Assembly (NCBI GenBank): GCA_026745465.1
Contig: JACYXH010000357.1
Coordinates: 120,469-184,468, forward strand
Origin: Lota lota
Lineage: Eukaryota; Chordata; Actinopteri; Gadiformes; Lotidae
DNA: 64,000 nucleotides
Reading direction: 5' to 3'
Part shown: in pieces, positions 21,376 through 33,800 of the stretch
Numbering within the stretch: the first letter of the stretch is position 1
How the letters are laid out: every line of letters starts with the position of its first letter
Translations under genes and position numbers: made by a program
Notes under the pieces: model-generated
Told to the model about the DNA's origin: nothing
The model's database searches: none
The model's input: the letters and a program-made list of their open reading frames with translations, nothing else

Positions 21376-21560
21376 TCCTTCGCTCTCTCCCCCTCCTTCC
21401 CTCATTCTCTTCCCCTCCTCTCACTCCCTCCCTCCCTCTCTCCGTCCCTCTCAGTGGCTCTACTCTCTCTTTCCCTCTTTTTCCCTCCCTTTCCCTCTCT
21501 CCCTCCTCTCTCACTCCCACCTTCCCTCTTCCCCCCTCCCTCCCTCTCTCCTACAGTGAA
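21376..21560. repeat. CT-rich low-complexity DNA
   Basis: This is a CCCTCTCTC-type tract ending in CTCTCTCCTACAGTGAAGC. The last ~60 bp recur at 21875-21935, one copy on each side of the LTR-like fragment. Confidence 0.8.
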
Positions 21561-21620
21561 GCTGACTGTCATCGATGCCTCTGTGTCAACAGCATTGGGC
21601 CTGTGCGTCACTCCGTCCAC

Positions 21621-21800
21621 TGCCGCCACCTAGCGGGCGCCGGCTGCCACTTCTCCACGTGCTTCTGTTTACACACACTGCCAGCAATCACCAATCTACG
21701 CTCCCTATTTCTCCACCGCGCTTCCTAGCAGCCGGCGCCAGTTCGTTGTTACTCTCCACCCGGTAGTATCTTCGTTCCCGCAATCCTGACTCTACTGATT
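21621..21800 (+). mobile_element. Gypsy LTR-like fragment, related to the 3575 element
   Basis: The words GGGCGCCGGCTGCCA, ACACACTGCCAGCAATCACC and CTTCCTAGCAGCCGGCGCCAG match, with divergence, the beginning and middle of the LTR at 3575-3885. It is an old partial copy of the same or a sister family, with no internal region. Confidence 0.65.
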
Positions 21801-22215
21801 CTCTCTCTACCCCTCTCTCTCTCCCACCTTCCCTTTCTCTCTCTCTATCCTCCCCTCTCTCCCTCTCCCTCCCTCTCTCCTACAGTGAAGCTGACTGTCA
21901 TCGATGTCTCTGTGTCAACAGCATTAGCTCTGCGTCTTCCAATCTAAATGTTCAGTTAAAGTTCATTTCTCTCTCCATCTCTCTGTCCCCTCTCCTCTTG
22001 TTCCTGTTTTTTATACGTTTAATGATATCAAATTGCAAACGACTACAGGAAGTAGAAAATATTGACAATGTGAAGTGTTCATTTTGATAACATAATAAAA
22101 TGTTTCTAAACCTTTTTGATTTCAATTCAAATTTACAAAAGTAGAATGGCACATAATAATTGGAAAAGGAGCATTCTCTACAATATGTATGTAGTAGAAT
22201 AGCTATATTCTCAAT
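21800..22215 (+). repeat. Duplicate of the TRIM 3' flank
   Basis: It repeats the CT-rich tract, the CTACAGTGAAGCTGACTGTC segment, an AT-rich piece like 20895-21060 (TTCAATTCAAATTTACAAAA.GTAGAATGG) and a unit of the ~34-bp tandem repeat. It is a local duplication with no gene. Confidence 0.6.
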
Positions 22216-22274
22216 CTGTGTTGTACTGAATAATCTCTCTCTCTCAATCTGTATTGTACTGAATAATCTCTCTG

Positions 22275-23120
<846 letters not shown>

Positions 23121-23396
23121 CAGGGGTCTGCAAGCTCCACTCTCTAAAGAGCCGTTTGTGGTCCCTCTCCCACCAAATAAAACCTACTAGACCCCTAGAA
23201 TGAAGATAACACAGCGTACAACGTTTTATATTTAGTTATACTACATATTAAATAACTAATAGCCTATAGTTTGTTGCATTTATGACATTGGCAGTAGTAG
23301 GATGTGCCGTTTATTTTGGCTGACAAAACATTCAAACCCTTTTTTTAAGCCCACTACGTCGTCATTGTCCCTCCCCCGCCGAGGTTGCCGACCCCC
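23121..23396. mobile_element. Short hAT-type element (MITE), ~276 bp
   Basis: The left end CAGGGGTCTGCAAGCTC and the complement of the right end, CGGGGGTCGGCAACCTC, form imperfect inverted repeats of the CAGGGGT-GCAA hAT type. It has no transposase. A clear 8-bp target duplication is not visible. Confidence 0.5.
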
Positions 23397-23689
23397 GCCC
23401 GAGAGGAATGGCGCTGTTTCAGCTGGGACCCCCACTCACAGGGAGAGACCGCCCCATCTTCCACCGGCTCTGGAGCCCTTAGCCGGGCCCCCGGCCCCCC
23501 GACCCCAGCTGAGGCCACGCGGCCGACCCGTCCCACCCGCCTGTGGCGAATCGCTCACTGGCCCCCGCCCGACGAGAGGGCCCCACCACACAGACTCTAC
23601 GGGGCCTCCCCCAGGCCCCGCAGACACTGAGCTCCCCACTCACAGAGTTCTCTGACGTGGGGTGGGGGGTGGGGGGGGGGACCGGCCCG
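23397..23689. other. GC-rich block, no gene recognised
   Basis: This is very C-rich sequence with overlapping short frames on both strands, typical of chance openness at high GC. It leads directly into the Gypsy integrase-like fossil and may belong to it. Confidence 0.35.
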
Positions 23690-24058
23690 GGCAGTTCACC
23701 ACCGCCCAACTGCAGGACGACGCCCTGAAGCACGCCTGGAGCCACGTCCTCGCCCGTGACGGCCAGGCCCGGGAGTCGGTGAGTAACCTACCCCACCCCC
23801 ATTCCAGCACCAGGGCGGGCTTGCTTTATCGGGTAGTAGAGGGGGGGAGGGGGGAGCAGTGACCCAGCAGTTGGTGGTGCCCCCACCCCTACATGATCAA
23901 AGTCCTTTACATGGCCCATTCCCATGTACTAGGGGCTCACCTAGGCATGGACTAGACTAGGGACACAATCCTAGAGCGGGTTTACTGGCCCGGGGTTAAG
24001 AGGGACGTCACTCAGCACTGTCAGGCGTGTCCGGAGTGCCAGCGCACCGCCCCGAGAT
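23690..24058 (+). mobile_element. Gypsy pol fossil fragment (RNase H/integrase zinc-finger region)
   Basis: The translated remains include the integrase-type zinc finger wording AHSHVLGAHLG...YWPGVKRDVTQHCQACPECQRTAPR, preceded by a GPGQFTTAQLQDDALK-like linker. It is broken, with several breaks and no LTR nearby. It is an old fragment of a Ty3/Gypsy element, a different subfamily from the one at 3575. Confidence 0.7.
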
Positions 24059-24187
24059 TTGTCAATTCTTTATTGACAACTGTCAAAGGGATCAAACACA
24101 ATAAAGCCCAAGAGCTTGTTTCCATTGTGGTCCTTTTGGGTGGAAGTGTATGTTATCTCTGTGAGCGTATGAATAGATATATTTAAG

Positions 24188-24191
<4 letters not shown>

Positions 24192-24233
<42 letters not shown>
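24192..24233. repeat. (GT)n microsatellite
   Basis: This is an uninterrupted GT run of about 42 bp. Confidence 0.95.
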
Positions 24234-24235
<2 letters not shown>

Positions 24236-24258
24236 AAAACATACTTCTTCATTTTTTA

Positions 24259-24275
24259 CTTTCGTTTCCTGAACC
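24259..24275 (-). promoter_or_regulatory. Shared TRIM 5' motif, orphan copy
   Basis: On the minus strand it reads GTTCAGGAAACGAAAGT, the motif found at the 5' ends of the TRIM gene and both TRIM relicts. No RING sequence follows within the next kilobase on this strand, so it is an orphan. Confidence 0.45.
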
Positions 24276-24589
24276 AGACTTCCTGTTCTCCCCTAACCAC
24301 GGATGTTTCATAACAACCTGTGGCTCCCAACTTTAAACACAGATTAGCGTCTGGTTTGCATGAACACTCGTATTTGAGCACTTTGTATGAGTCGATGTGT
24401 CCTCGTATATAACTAGAATCAATACGATGGATGACAGTTACCATCTTGGTGTAATGAAACAAGAAATTACAATGATCAAAAGTCTAACCTGTAAAACACT
24501 TTCATAAACACCATGGATCAAACCAGGAAACAGACCAGGAACAATAATGGATGTCTGTTGAAGTCATTCAAATAATCAATACTTAATCA

Positions 24590-24880
24590 GAATCAGAATT
24601 TGCTTTATTGTCAACGAAGTGTAACACGTACAAGGAATTTGTCTTGGTATTTGGTGCAAGCAATAACCACAACAAAACATAAATAAGAAAATAGAACATT
24701 TACAATTAGAAATAATATATAAAATATAAACGGACTATATAAAAGATAGAATATACAGAGTGTGTTTTAAAAATGTAGCTGTATAGTTGTGCAGGAATGT
24801 GTAAAATATGACCATGGGATGTGCAAATGTTCACAGTATTAAGTTGAACAAAATGTGCAATGTGCAAGAAACTAAAAGAT
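24590..24880 (+). mobile_element. Interspersed fish repeat (LINE/SINE tail-like)
   Basis: The segment starting CAGAATCAGAATTTGC, with ACAAGGAATTTGTCTTGG, is a common fish repeat type. The following AT-rich part (TAGTTGTGCAGGAATGTG) recurs in reverse at 57383-57490. The family is not assigned. Confidence 0.45.
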
Positions 24881-25394
24881 GAAAGGCTGTGTATCGCTGC
24901 ACCTGTCCTCCACACTTCACACACCTCCACCCAACGCTGAACACCAACTTAATCGTGTTGAAATGCAAGACGCAGTGTAGTGACAACAAGTGTCTCCAAT
25001 TCTCATAGCTTTGATAGATTTGAACTCTGGAGACATTCTAAACACGCTTTGCACATCGCGTCATGGCAAAACCCGCATCAATAAACAGGATGTAGAAGCG
25101 TTTGACTGATTCTAAAGGTGAACTGCATGTGATTGACGCGTTTCAGCGTGTAGAACAAACGCAGCAGCGTTTAGTGGAGCAGTGAACATGCAGCAGCGAG
25201 TCGGCCTGCCGACGGAGAATCCTTCTCCGCAGCTCGAGTAGGTGTGTGCGTAATCCCTGCCCGTTTCTATTGGTCCGCTGTTAGGGCTCCGCAGTAAAGC
25301 ATATAAAAGCACGGAGCCAAAGACACACTCAGCGGCCCAAGGCACAAGCCCATAAGGCGAAGCCTAGACGGCGTGACCTACATGAACTATAACA
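24881..25394. other. No gene seen
   Basis: A TATA-like CATATAAAAGC lies at about 25300, followed by the recurrent module. No supported coding frame was found. Confidence 0.4.
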
Positions 25395-25612
25395 GATGTG
25401 TTTATTGCCGTTACACTCGCTGCAGGAACGCGCCCCGGCGTGCACGCGCACAGTGCACACACGAGCAGCAGAACTATGAGAGCAGCAGACAGCGGATTCA
25501 GTCAGAGTAGGAAGTAGAGGCGCAAGCAGCGCTGCGTGTTTGTGTGTGTGTGTGTGTGTGTGGCTATGATTGCGCGCGTCTGTGTGTGTGTGTGTGTGGG
25601 GGGGGGGGGGGG
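25395..25612 (+). repeat. Recurrent (GT)n-poly(G) module, copy 2
   Basis: It matches 11690-11892 and 57135-57336 from GTGTTTATTGCCG to GCAGCGCTG, then GT runs and a G run at about 25598-25613. Here it directly precedes the first NLR promoter-like module. Confidence 0.7.
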
Positions 25613-25657
25613 GTGTCTGCGCGCGTCTGTGTGTGTGTGACTGTGACTGCGCGCGTC

Positions 25658-25688
<31 letters not shown>

Positions 25689-25712
25689 TTGTGTGCGGCT
25701 GTGTCTGCGCGC

Positions 25713-25773
<61 letters not shown>

Positions 25774-25800
25774 CGGCTGTGTCTGCGCGTGTCTGTGAGC
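25613..25800. repeat. Compound GT / GCGCGTCT repeat
   Basis: GT runs are interspersed with GTCTGCGCGCGTCTGTGT units. They end just before the promoter-like module. The frames open in it on both strands are repeat artefacts. Confidence 0.9.
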
Positions 25801-26470
25801 GTGTTGACTTTCTTTGAAAACACGTGACAATTGACGACAGCCTCAAACCGGGCCAGCCCCCGATTGGCTAGCACAGAAAGGAGGCGGTTCCTGTGTGTTA
25901 ACCGAGGCTGTGATTGGCTGTCTGGACTCCCCACTGCGCCATAGTCCTGTCTCTTCCTCATTTAAAGTTAGGTCTTTCTTAGCGAGTAGCCCTTAACACA
26001 GTCTTTCTCTAGATCGTCTTTTAATCACTTTTACCTGATTTCCTTGATTTAGGAACACTTTAACCTCCTTTTCTTCCCTTGCGTTTATACTTTTATAACT
26101 TTATACCGTATGGGGCAGAACACATTTTAATCACGGAATTGATAAGGTAGGCCTACAGTTTATATTGTCTTTAGGTTACTGGTATATAATAATGATCTCA
26201 TCTTGGTAAATGTGTCCGTATAACGGACTATCAATTAAAGACAGTTTACATTAGAGAAATACAACGTTAGTTAATGTTTCACTGTTGTGCTTTTCTGACC
26301 GATGTGGTAAATTGAACATTGCGTTCAGTATTCAAGTGATTAATTTGTCTTGATGCTACTCAAAATGAAAAGAAGGACATGACAGAAATCCTCTGAATGT
26401 CCTTATATTTAAATCACAAGTTAAATATTTGTGTGTTGCGCAGAAGACTGGGGTTGGGCCCGTTTTTAAA
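25801..26470 (+). promoter_or_regulatory. NLR promoter/leader-like module, copy P1 (orphan)
   Basis: It shares with 29655-30245, 56325-56690 and 58745-59160 a series of words: GAAAACACGTGA (E-box CACGTG at 25821), CTTCCTCATTT, TTAGGAACACTTTAACCTCC, TATACCGTATGGGGCAGA and ATCACGGAAT..GATAAG|GTAGGCC, a candidate splice donor at 26147. It also has two CCAAT-type boxes (GATTGGCT). No NLR N-terminal exon follows before the next copy, so it is an orphan duplicate. Confidence 0.55.
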
Positions 26471-28017
26471 TCCTAAAGTAATAATAAGGAAATGCTAAAA
26501 TAATTATTCTAGTAAATTCTCAAGTAAGGACAAACAGAACAAACAGTAATAACAGTATAAACAGTATAAATTATAAAGTGGCCCAGTGACAGTACAATTC
26601 ACAGTATATAAAGTGTGTATATGTTAAGGTTGAGTAGTTAGTTAATGTTTCAGTCAAAGTTAAACATTGTCTGCTTAATGCATTTTTTCCACAATCACAC
26701 ACTGTGGTATTGTTGTCAATTGGTGGACTGTATGTTTATTGTCAATGATTTCCATTGTGCCCATCCACGTCACATCTTTATGTTAACTCATATATGTGGT
26801 AGAGGCATTTCCTTTGGTTATACTTTACTCAAGATTGTTTTTGTCACAACTACCTCAAGCCAGTGATCATTGGTAGACAATTTCATCTCTTAAACACATG
26901 TGGTTTATTATGTCTGCTTTTATCGGTTTATTAATAAGGTAACGAGTGGATTTTAATCACAGAGTATCTCACTGCCTTACATGTGATATAACTAAATTTT
27001 AAGCGGTCAATTCTTTATGATGCTATCTATGAAGGAGGATAATTGTATATGCAATTAGTGGGGAACTGGGGTGGGGGACACAGGGGAAGTGCCTACTTTC
27101 CAGGCCTAATGCATAGGGTGTTGTGTTTGGCCAGTGCATGTAGGAGGAATCCACACATTTTGGGAATGTAACCTGAAGCCTGATCCTAAACGGGAGTTCT
27201 TTGCAAACCAACTCAGGTTTTGTTGTTACTTGCTACAAGTGATAGTAAAGTCTTTCTCTTTCAAACTTCGGCTTTCTCGACCTCTCTTAGTTTGTTTAAG
27301 TGTTTTGTTTATCCACGACAATAACTGTGTATCATTTTTCGTACAGTAGTGACACATATTGGTATACAACTTAACCTACCTCGCTTAGCGTTGTTAATAA
27401 AGTAGGCAATATTCTTTACTTTCTGGCGGCATATTACTTAATAAATATTGGCTGGGAAAAAGAACATGTGTCTGTATCAAATGGTTACCGCATTAAACAA
27501 CTGAATAAAAATAAGTGTGTGTGTGTGTCTGTGTGGCTTGACAGTCAGTTAAATGAATACCAAGGAAACACTGCTACCAGAAAGTTTCACATAAAGAAAT
27601 AATAATCTGAAGCTATGTTTAACACATGAACCCTTCTGTTCTTGTGTCGTCAGGTGTGGTGAACTGGAACACATTTTCAGAGGGGTGTGGAAGGACCTTC
27701 CGCATTCCTCTCTGTAAATGATCTTGCAGGATACTGCAGTATTAACTGTTTTTATGTGGCTGGATGCACTTTTGAACCTTTTCAACTCTTGGCTCAAGGT
27801 AATGTTTTGCCACCTTTTTAATATTTAATGTTTTGCCCCCCTGGTTTGAGCAGTTTTTGCTCAAACAGTTTGAACTACTGTTATTTGGCAGTCGTGTTCT
27901 CCAGACTTTTAAGCTACTTAAAGTTAAATCAGCTCAAGGAGTTGAAAGGCTCTTTCCAAGACAATGAAGCAAAAACACTTTTCACAATTGGTTTAACTTG
28001 AATCTGTTATTCTTCAT
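26471..28017. other. No gene seen
   Basis: This is 1.5 kb of AT-rich DNA with no supported frame, RNA gene or mobile-element end, apart from a short GT run near 27515. The sequence before 26470 is homologous to the P2 copy, and this stretch is not. Confidence 0.5.
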
Positions 28018-29615
28018 GTCACAAGGGGGCGTGTCACAAGGGGGCGTGTCACAAGGGGGCGTGTCACAGGGGGCGTGTCACAGGGGGCGTGACGTGTCAC
28101 AGGGGGCGTGACGTGTCACAGGGGGCGTGATGTGTCACAGGGGGCGTAACGTGTCACAGGGGGCGTAACGTGTCACAGGGGGCGTGTCACAGGGGGCGTG
28201 ACGTGTCACAGGGGGCGTGACGTGTCACAGGGGGCGTGACGTGTCACAGGGGGCGTGACGTGTCACAGGGGGCGTGACGTGTCACAGGGGGCGTGATGTG
28301 TCACAGGGGGCGTAACGTGTCACAGGGGGTGTGTCACAGGGGGCGTAACGTGTCACAGGGGGCGTAACGTGTCACAGGGGGCATGTCGCAGGGGGCGTAA
28401 CGTGTCACAGGGGGCGTGACGTGTCACAGGGGGCGTGACGTGTCACAGGGGGCGTGACGTGTCACAGGGGGCGTGACGTGTCACAGGGGGCGTGACGTGT
28501 CACAGGGGGCGTGACGTGTCACAGGGGGCGTGACGTGTCACAGGGGGCGTGACGTGTCACAGGGGGCGTGACGTGTCACAGGGGGCGTAACGTGTCACAG
28601 GGGGCGTTACACAGGGGGCGTGACGTGTCACAGGGGGCGTGTCACAGGGGGCGTGATGTGTCACATGGGGCGTGTCACAGGGGGCGTGACCTGTCAGAGG
28701 GGGCGTGACGTGTCACAGGGGAAGTGGCGTGTCACAGGGGGCGTGACGTGTTGCAAGGGGCGTGTCACAGGGGGCGTGACGTGTCACAGGGGGCGTGACG
28801 TGTCACAGGGGGCGTGTCAAAGGGGGCGTGTCAAAGGGACGTGACGTGTCACAGGGGGCGTGTCGCAGGGGGCGTGACATGTCACAGGGGGCGTGACGTG
28901 TCACAGGGGGTGTGTCACAGGGGGCGTAACGTGTCACAGGGGGCGTGACGTGTCACAGGGGGCGTGACGTGTCACAGGGAGCGTGACGTGTCACAGGGGG
29001 CGTGACGTGTCACAGGGGGCGTGACGTGTCACAGGGGGCGTGACGTGTCACAGGGGGCGTGACGTGTCACAGGGGGCGTAACGTGTCACAGGGGGCGTGT
29101 CGCAGGGGGCGTGACGTGTCACAGGGGGCGTAACGTGTCACAGGGGGCGTGACACAGGGGGCGTGACGTGTCACAGGGGGCGTGACGTGTCACAGGGGGC
29201 GTGACGTGTCACAGGGGGCTTGACGTGTCACAGGGGGCGTGACGTGTCACGGGGGGCGTGACGTGTCACAGGGGGCGTGATGTGTCACAGGGGGCGTGAC
29301 GTGTCGCAGGGGGCGTGACGTGTCACAGGGGGCGTGACGTGTCACAAGGGGCGTAACGTGTCACAGGGGGCGTGTCGCAGGGGGCGTGACGTGTCACAGG
29401 GGGCGTAACGTGTCACAGGGGGCGTGACACAGGGGGCGTGACGTGTCGCAGGGGGCGTGACGTGTCACAGGGGGCGTAACGTGTCACAGGGGGCGTGTCG
29501 CAGGGGGCGTAACGTGTCACAGGGGGCGTGTCACAGGGGGCGTGTCACAGGGGGCGTAACATGTCACAGGGGGCTAACGTGTCACAGGGGGCGTGACGTG
29601 TCACAGGGGGCGTGT
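28018..29615. repeat. 19-bp CpG-rich minisatellite (~1.6 kb)
   Basis: The main unit is GTGACGTGTCACAGGGGGC (19 bp), with a shorter 14-bp form (GTGTCACAGGGGGC) and GTAACGTGTCAC variants. There are roughly 85-90 units. Each full unit holds a TGACG half-site of the ATF/CREB type and two CpGs. It ends about 60 bp before the E-box of the NLR promoter module. Open frames across it are repeat artefacts. Confidence 0.95.
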
Positions 29616-29654
29616 AGGGGGTCTTGCAGCCTGCAGACAGACCCCTCTCCAAAC

Positions 29655-30245
29655 CTTCTCTTTCCCTGAAAACACGTGATGCCAGATGACGACAACATCG
29701 CTTCCTCCCTTAGATGTTCAAGTCTTCTTCCTCATTTGAACTTCAGTCTTCTGCAGTGAGCAGATACGAAGCTCAATCTTTCTCTAAATCCACTTTTAAA
29801 TCCTTTTCCCTGATTAACTTATTTTAGGAACACTTCGACCTCCTTTTCTTCCCTTGCATTTAAACTTTTATAAATGTATGCCGTATGGTGCACAACACAT
29901 TTGAATCACGGAATAGATAAGGTAGGCCTACAGTTTCCTACCGTTTATATTGTCTTTAGGTTACTGGTATATAATAACGATCTAATATTGGTAAATGTGT
30001 CAGTGTAACGCTTATCAATTAAAGACAGTTTACTTTAGAGAAATACAATGTTAGGTAATGTTTAACTGTTGTGCTTTTCTGACCAGTGTGGTAAATTGAA
30101 CATTGTGTTCAATATTCAAGTGATTCATTTGTATTGATGCTACTCAAAATGAAAAGAAGGACATGACAGAAATCCTCTGAATGTCCTTACATTTAAATCA
30201 CAAGTTAAATATTTGTGCGTTGCGCAGACGACTGGGGATGGGCCC
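29655..30245 (+). promoter_or_regulatory. Promoter and noncoding first exon of the intact NLR gene (module P2)
   Basis: The module has an E-box CACGTG at 29673-29678 and the conserved TTAGGAACACTT and TGCCGTATGG words. A candidate donor GATAAG|GTAGGC at 29921/29922 would splice to the acceptor at 30735. The same arrangement (module, then ~205 bp conserved flank, then N-terminal exon) precedes the next NLR gene at 63181. The transcription start is not determined. Confidence 0.55.
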
Positions 30246-30735
30246 GTTATATAAATGCTCCTAGTGACGTGTTGCTGGACTGTACCACTTTCACAGGGGG
30301 GTTCCTGTGGGTATAGACTCTGTTCCTATGGTTTAAACCACAGCTGGAGCCAGAGAGGGAGAGAAAGAGATTATTTGGCCAGTTCCTCCTCGTAATGCTG
30401 AAATAAACTGTATTATATCACGATAATAAGAGGATACCATATAGATGTATTGAGCTTCACCAGTTGATTTAGATGGACTCTTTTAATTGTACTACAATGA
30501 GTTGTTCACGTAAATTGTATTAGTTTAAGCACAATCTGTTACAGTCTCCAATGTGTTTAATATTCTCATCTGCTGTACACATCTGTACTGTAGTGAGGTC
30601 AGTGTGGTTATGTTGTGGGGTTCATATTGATGGTCTATGACGTCTATAACACTTTAGTGTGATGTAGTTACAATGAGCTACTCTCTCAATTAACAGCTAA
30701 AGTTCAAGTGATCAATGAGTTGTGTTTGTGTCCAG
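30246..30735 (+). other. 5' intron of the NLR gene
   Basis: The last 205 bp (30531-30735) match 62976-63180 in front of the next NLR gene nearly base for base, ending in the acceptor TGTGTCCAG. Confidence 0.65.
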
Positions 30736-30832
30736 GTCTCCAGTCTACTATGAATGAGGAGAGAGAGGAGGGGGGTCCTACCTCTAAAACCACTCTGTCT
30801 GGGGAACATGGCCGCCAGAGCAAAGCTAAGAG
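30736..30832 (+). CDS. NLR exon: start codon and N-terminal peptide
   Basis: Acceptor GTGTCCAG, ATG at 30750, product [20 protein letters not shown]..., donor AG|GTAAGA. It is typical of fish NLRs (the [13 protein letters not shown] wording). The next NLR gene has the same exon at 63181-63277. Confidence 0.9.
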
Positions 30833-33800
30833 GTAAGAAGAGGATCTCTCACTGTCTATGACTGTTGTCCATCTCAGAGCTCAGCAGTGATATATCATGA
30901 CTCCATCATTAGTCTGAGTAAAAGCTGTGTGTGTGTTGTGTTGAAGCCCAGAGCAGCAGGAGAGAGCAGACTCCCCTGGACCCAGCTGTGTCTCCATGAA
31001 GAGTGACCGCTCTATGGCTCTACCTGAAGTGTTTGAAGATGGAAATCAGTCTATTGAGGAGAGGTAAGGATTGATTGGATATTATAAAGATACAGCATTT
31101 ATCAGACGTCTATACATTCATATAACTGATTAGGTGGAAAAAGCTGTTGATGTGGTTGACATGGTGTGAATGAGAGGAGGGATAAGGCTGTTTTAGTGAT
31201 GTGGTTGACATGGTGTGAATGAGAGGAGGGATAAGGCTGTTTTAGTGATGTGGTTGACATGGTGTGAATGAGAGGAGGGATAAGGCTGTTTTAGTGATGT
31301 GGTTGACATGGTGTGAATGAGAGGAGGGATAAGGCTGTTTTAGTGATGTGGTTGACATGGTGTGAATGAGAGGAGGGATAAGGCTGTTTTAGTGATGTGG
31401 TTGACATGGTGTGAATGAGAGGAGGGATAAGGCTGTTTTAGTGATGTGGTTGACATGGTGTGAATGAGAGGAGGGATAAGGCTGTTTTAGTGATGTGGTT
31501 GACATGGTGTGAATGAGAGGAGGGATAAGGCTGTTTTAGTGATGTGGTTGACATGGTGTGAATGAGAGGAGGGATAAGGCTGTTTTAGTGATGTGGTTGA
31601 CATGGTGTGAATGAGAGGAGGGATAAGGCTGTTTTAGTGATGTGGTTGACATGGTGTGAATGAGAGGAGGGATAAGGCTGTTTTAGTGATGTGGTTGACA
31701 TGGTGTGAATGAGAGGAGGGATAAGGCTGTTTTAGTGATGTGGTTGACATGGTGTGAATGAGAGGAGGGATAAGGCTGTTTTAGTGATGTGGTTGACATG
31801 GTGTGAATGAGAGGAGGGATAAGGCTGTTTTAGTGATGTGGTTGACATGGTGTGAATGAGAGGAGGGATAAGGCTGTTTTAGTGATGTGGTTGACATGGT
31901 GTGAATGAGAGGAGGGATAAGGCTGTTTTAGTGATGTGGTTGACATGGTGTGAATGAGAGGAGGGATAAGGCTGTTTTAGTGATGTGGTTGACATGGTGT
32001 GAATGAGAGGAGGGATAAGGCTGTTTTAGTGATGTGGTTGACATGGTGTGAATGAGAGGAGGGATAAGGCTGTTTTAATGATGTGGTTTACATGGTGTGA
32101 ATGAGAGGAGGAATAAGGCTGTTTTAGTGATGTGGTTGACATGGTGTGAACGAGAGGAGGGATACGGCTGTTTTAGTGATGTGGTTGACATGGTGTGGAT
32201 GAGAGGAGGGATAAGGCTGTTTTAGTGATGTGGTTGACATGTTGTGGATGAGAGGAGGGATAAGGCTGTTTTAGTGATGGGGTTGACATGGTGTGAATGA
32301 GAGGAGGGATAAGGCTGTTTTAGTGATGTGGTTGACATGGTGTGAATGAGAGGAGGGATAAGGCTGTTTTAGTGATGTGGTTGACATTGTGTGAATGAGA
32401 GGAGGGATAAGGCTGTTTTAGTGATGTGGTTTACATGGTGTGAATGAGAGGAGGGATAAGGCTGTTTTAGTGATGTGGTTGACATGGTGTGAATGAGAGG
32501 AGGGATAAGGCTGTTTTGTTGATGTGGTTGACATGGTGTGAACGAGAGGAGGGATAAGGCTGTTTTAGTGATGTGGTTGACATGGTGTGAACGAGAGGAG
32601 GGATAAGGCTGTTTTAGTGATGTGGTTGACATGGTGTGAGTGAGAGGAGGGATAAGGCTGTTTTAGTGATGTGGTTGACATGGTGTGAATGAGAGGAGGG
32701 ATAAGGCTGTTTTAGTGATGTGGTTGACATGGTGTGAACGAGAGGAGGGATAAGGCTGTTTTGTTGATGTGGTTGACATGGTGTGAACGAGAGGAGGGAT
32801 AAGGCTGTTTTGTTGATGTGGTTGACATGGTGTGAATGAGAGGAGGGATAAGGCTGTTTTAATGATGTGGTTTACATGGTGTGAATGAGAGGAGGAATAA
32901 GGCTGTTTTAGTGATGTGGTTGACATGTTGTGGATGAGAGGAGGGATAAGGCTGTTTTAGTGATGTGGTTGACATGGTGTGAACGAGAGGAGGGATACGG
33001 CTGTTTTAGTGATGTGGTTGACATGGTGTGGATGAGAGGAGGGATAAGGCTGTTTTAGTGATGTGGTTGACATGTTGTGGATGAGAGGAGGGATAAGGCT
33101 GTTTTAGTGATGGGGTTGACATGGTGTGAATGAGAGGAGGGATAAGGCTGTTTTAGTGATGTGGTTGACATGGTGTGAATGAGAGGAGGGATAAGGCTGT
33201 TTTAGTGATGTGGTTGACATGGTGTGAATGAGAGGAGGGATAAGGCTGTTTTAGTGATGTGGTTTACATGGTGTGAATGAGAGGAGGGATAAGGCTGTTT
33301 TAGTGATGTGGTTGACATGGTGTGAATGAGAGGAGGGATAAGGCTGTTTTGTTGATGTGGTTGACATGGTGTGAACGAGAGGAGGGATAAGGCTGTTTTA
33401 GTGATGTGGTTGACATGGTGTGAACGAGAGGAGGGATAAGGCTGTTTTAGTGATGTGGTTGACATGGTGTGAGTGAGAGGAGGGATAAGGCTGTTTTAGT
33501 GATGTGGTTGACATGGTGTGAATGAGAAGAGGGATAAGGCTGTTTTAGTGATGTGGTTGACATGGTGTGAATGAGAGGAGGGATAAGGCTGTTTTAGTGA
33601 TGTGGTTTACATGGTGTGAATGAGAGGAGGGATAAGGCTGTTTTAGTGATGTGGTTGACATGGTGTGAATGAGAGGAGGGATAAGGCTGTTTTAGTGATG
33701 TGGTTGACATGGTGTGAATGAGAGGAGGGATAAGGCTGTTTTAGTGATGTGGTTGACATGGTGTGAATGAGAGGAGGGATAAGGCTGTTTTAGTGATGTG

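Noticed and set aside
25329-25961. 210-codon minus-strand frame rich in HTHTHT
   Set aside because: It is a (GT)n repeat translation with GC-rich edges, in the promoter-like module.
28018-29615. The 19-bp array as a CRISPR array or as a coding region
   Set aside because: Units are adjacent without spacers, and open frames (CHRGR repeats) are period artefacts.
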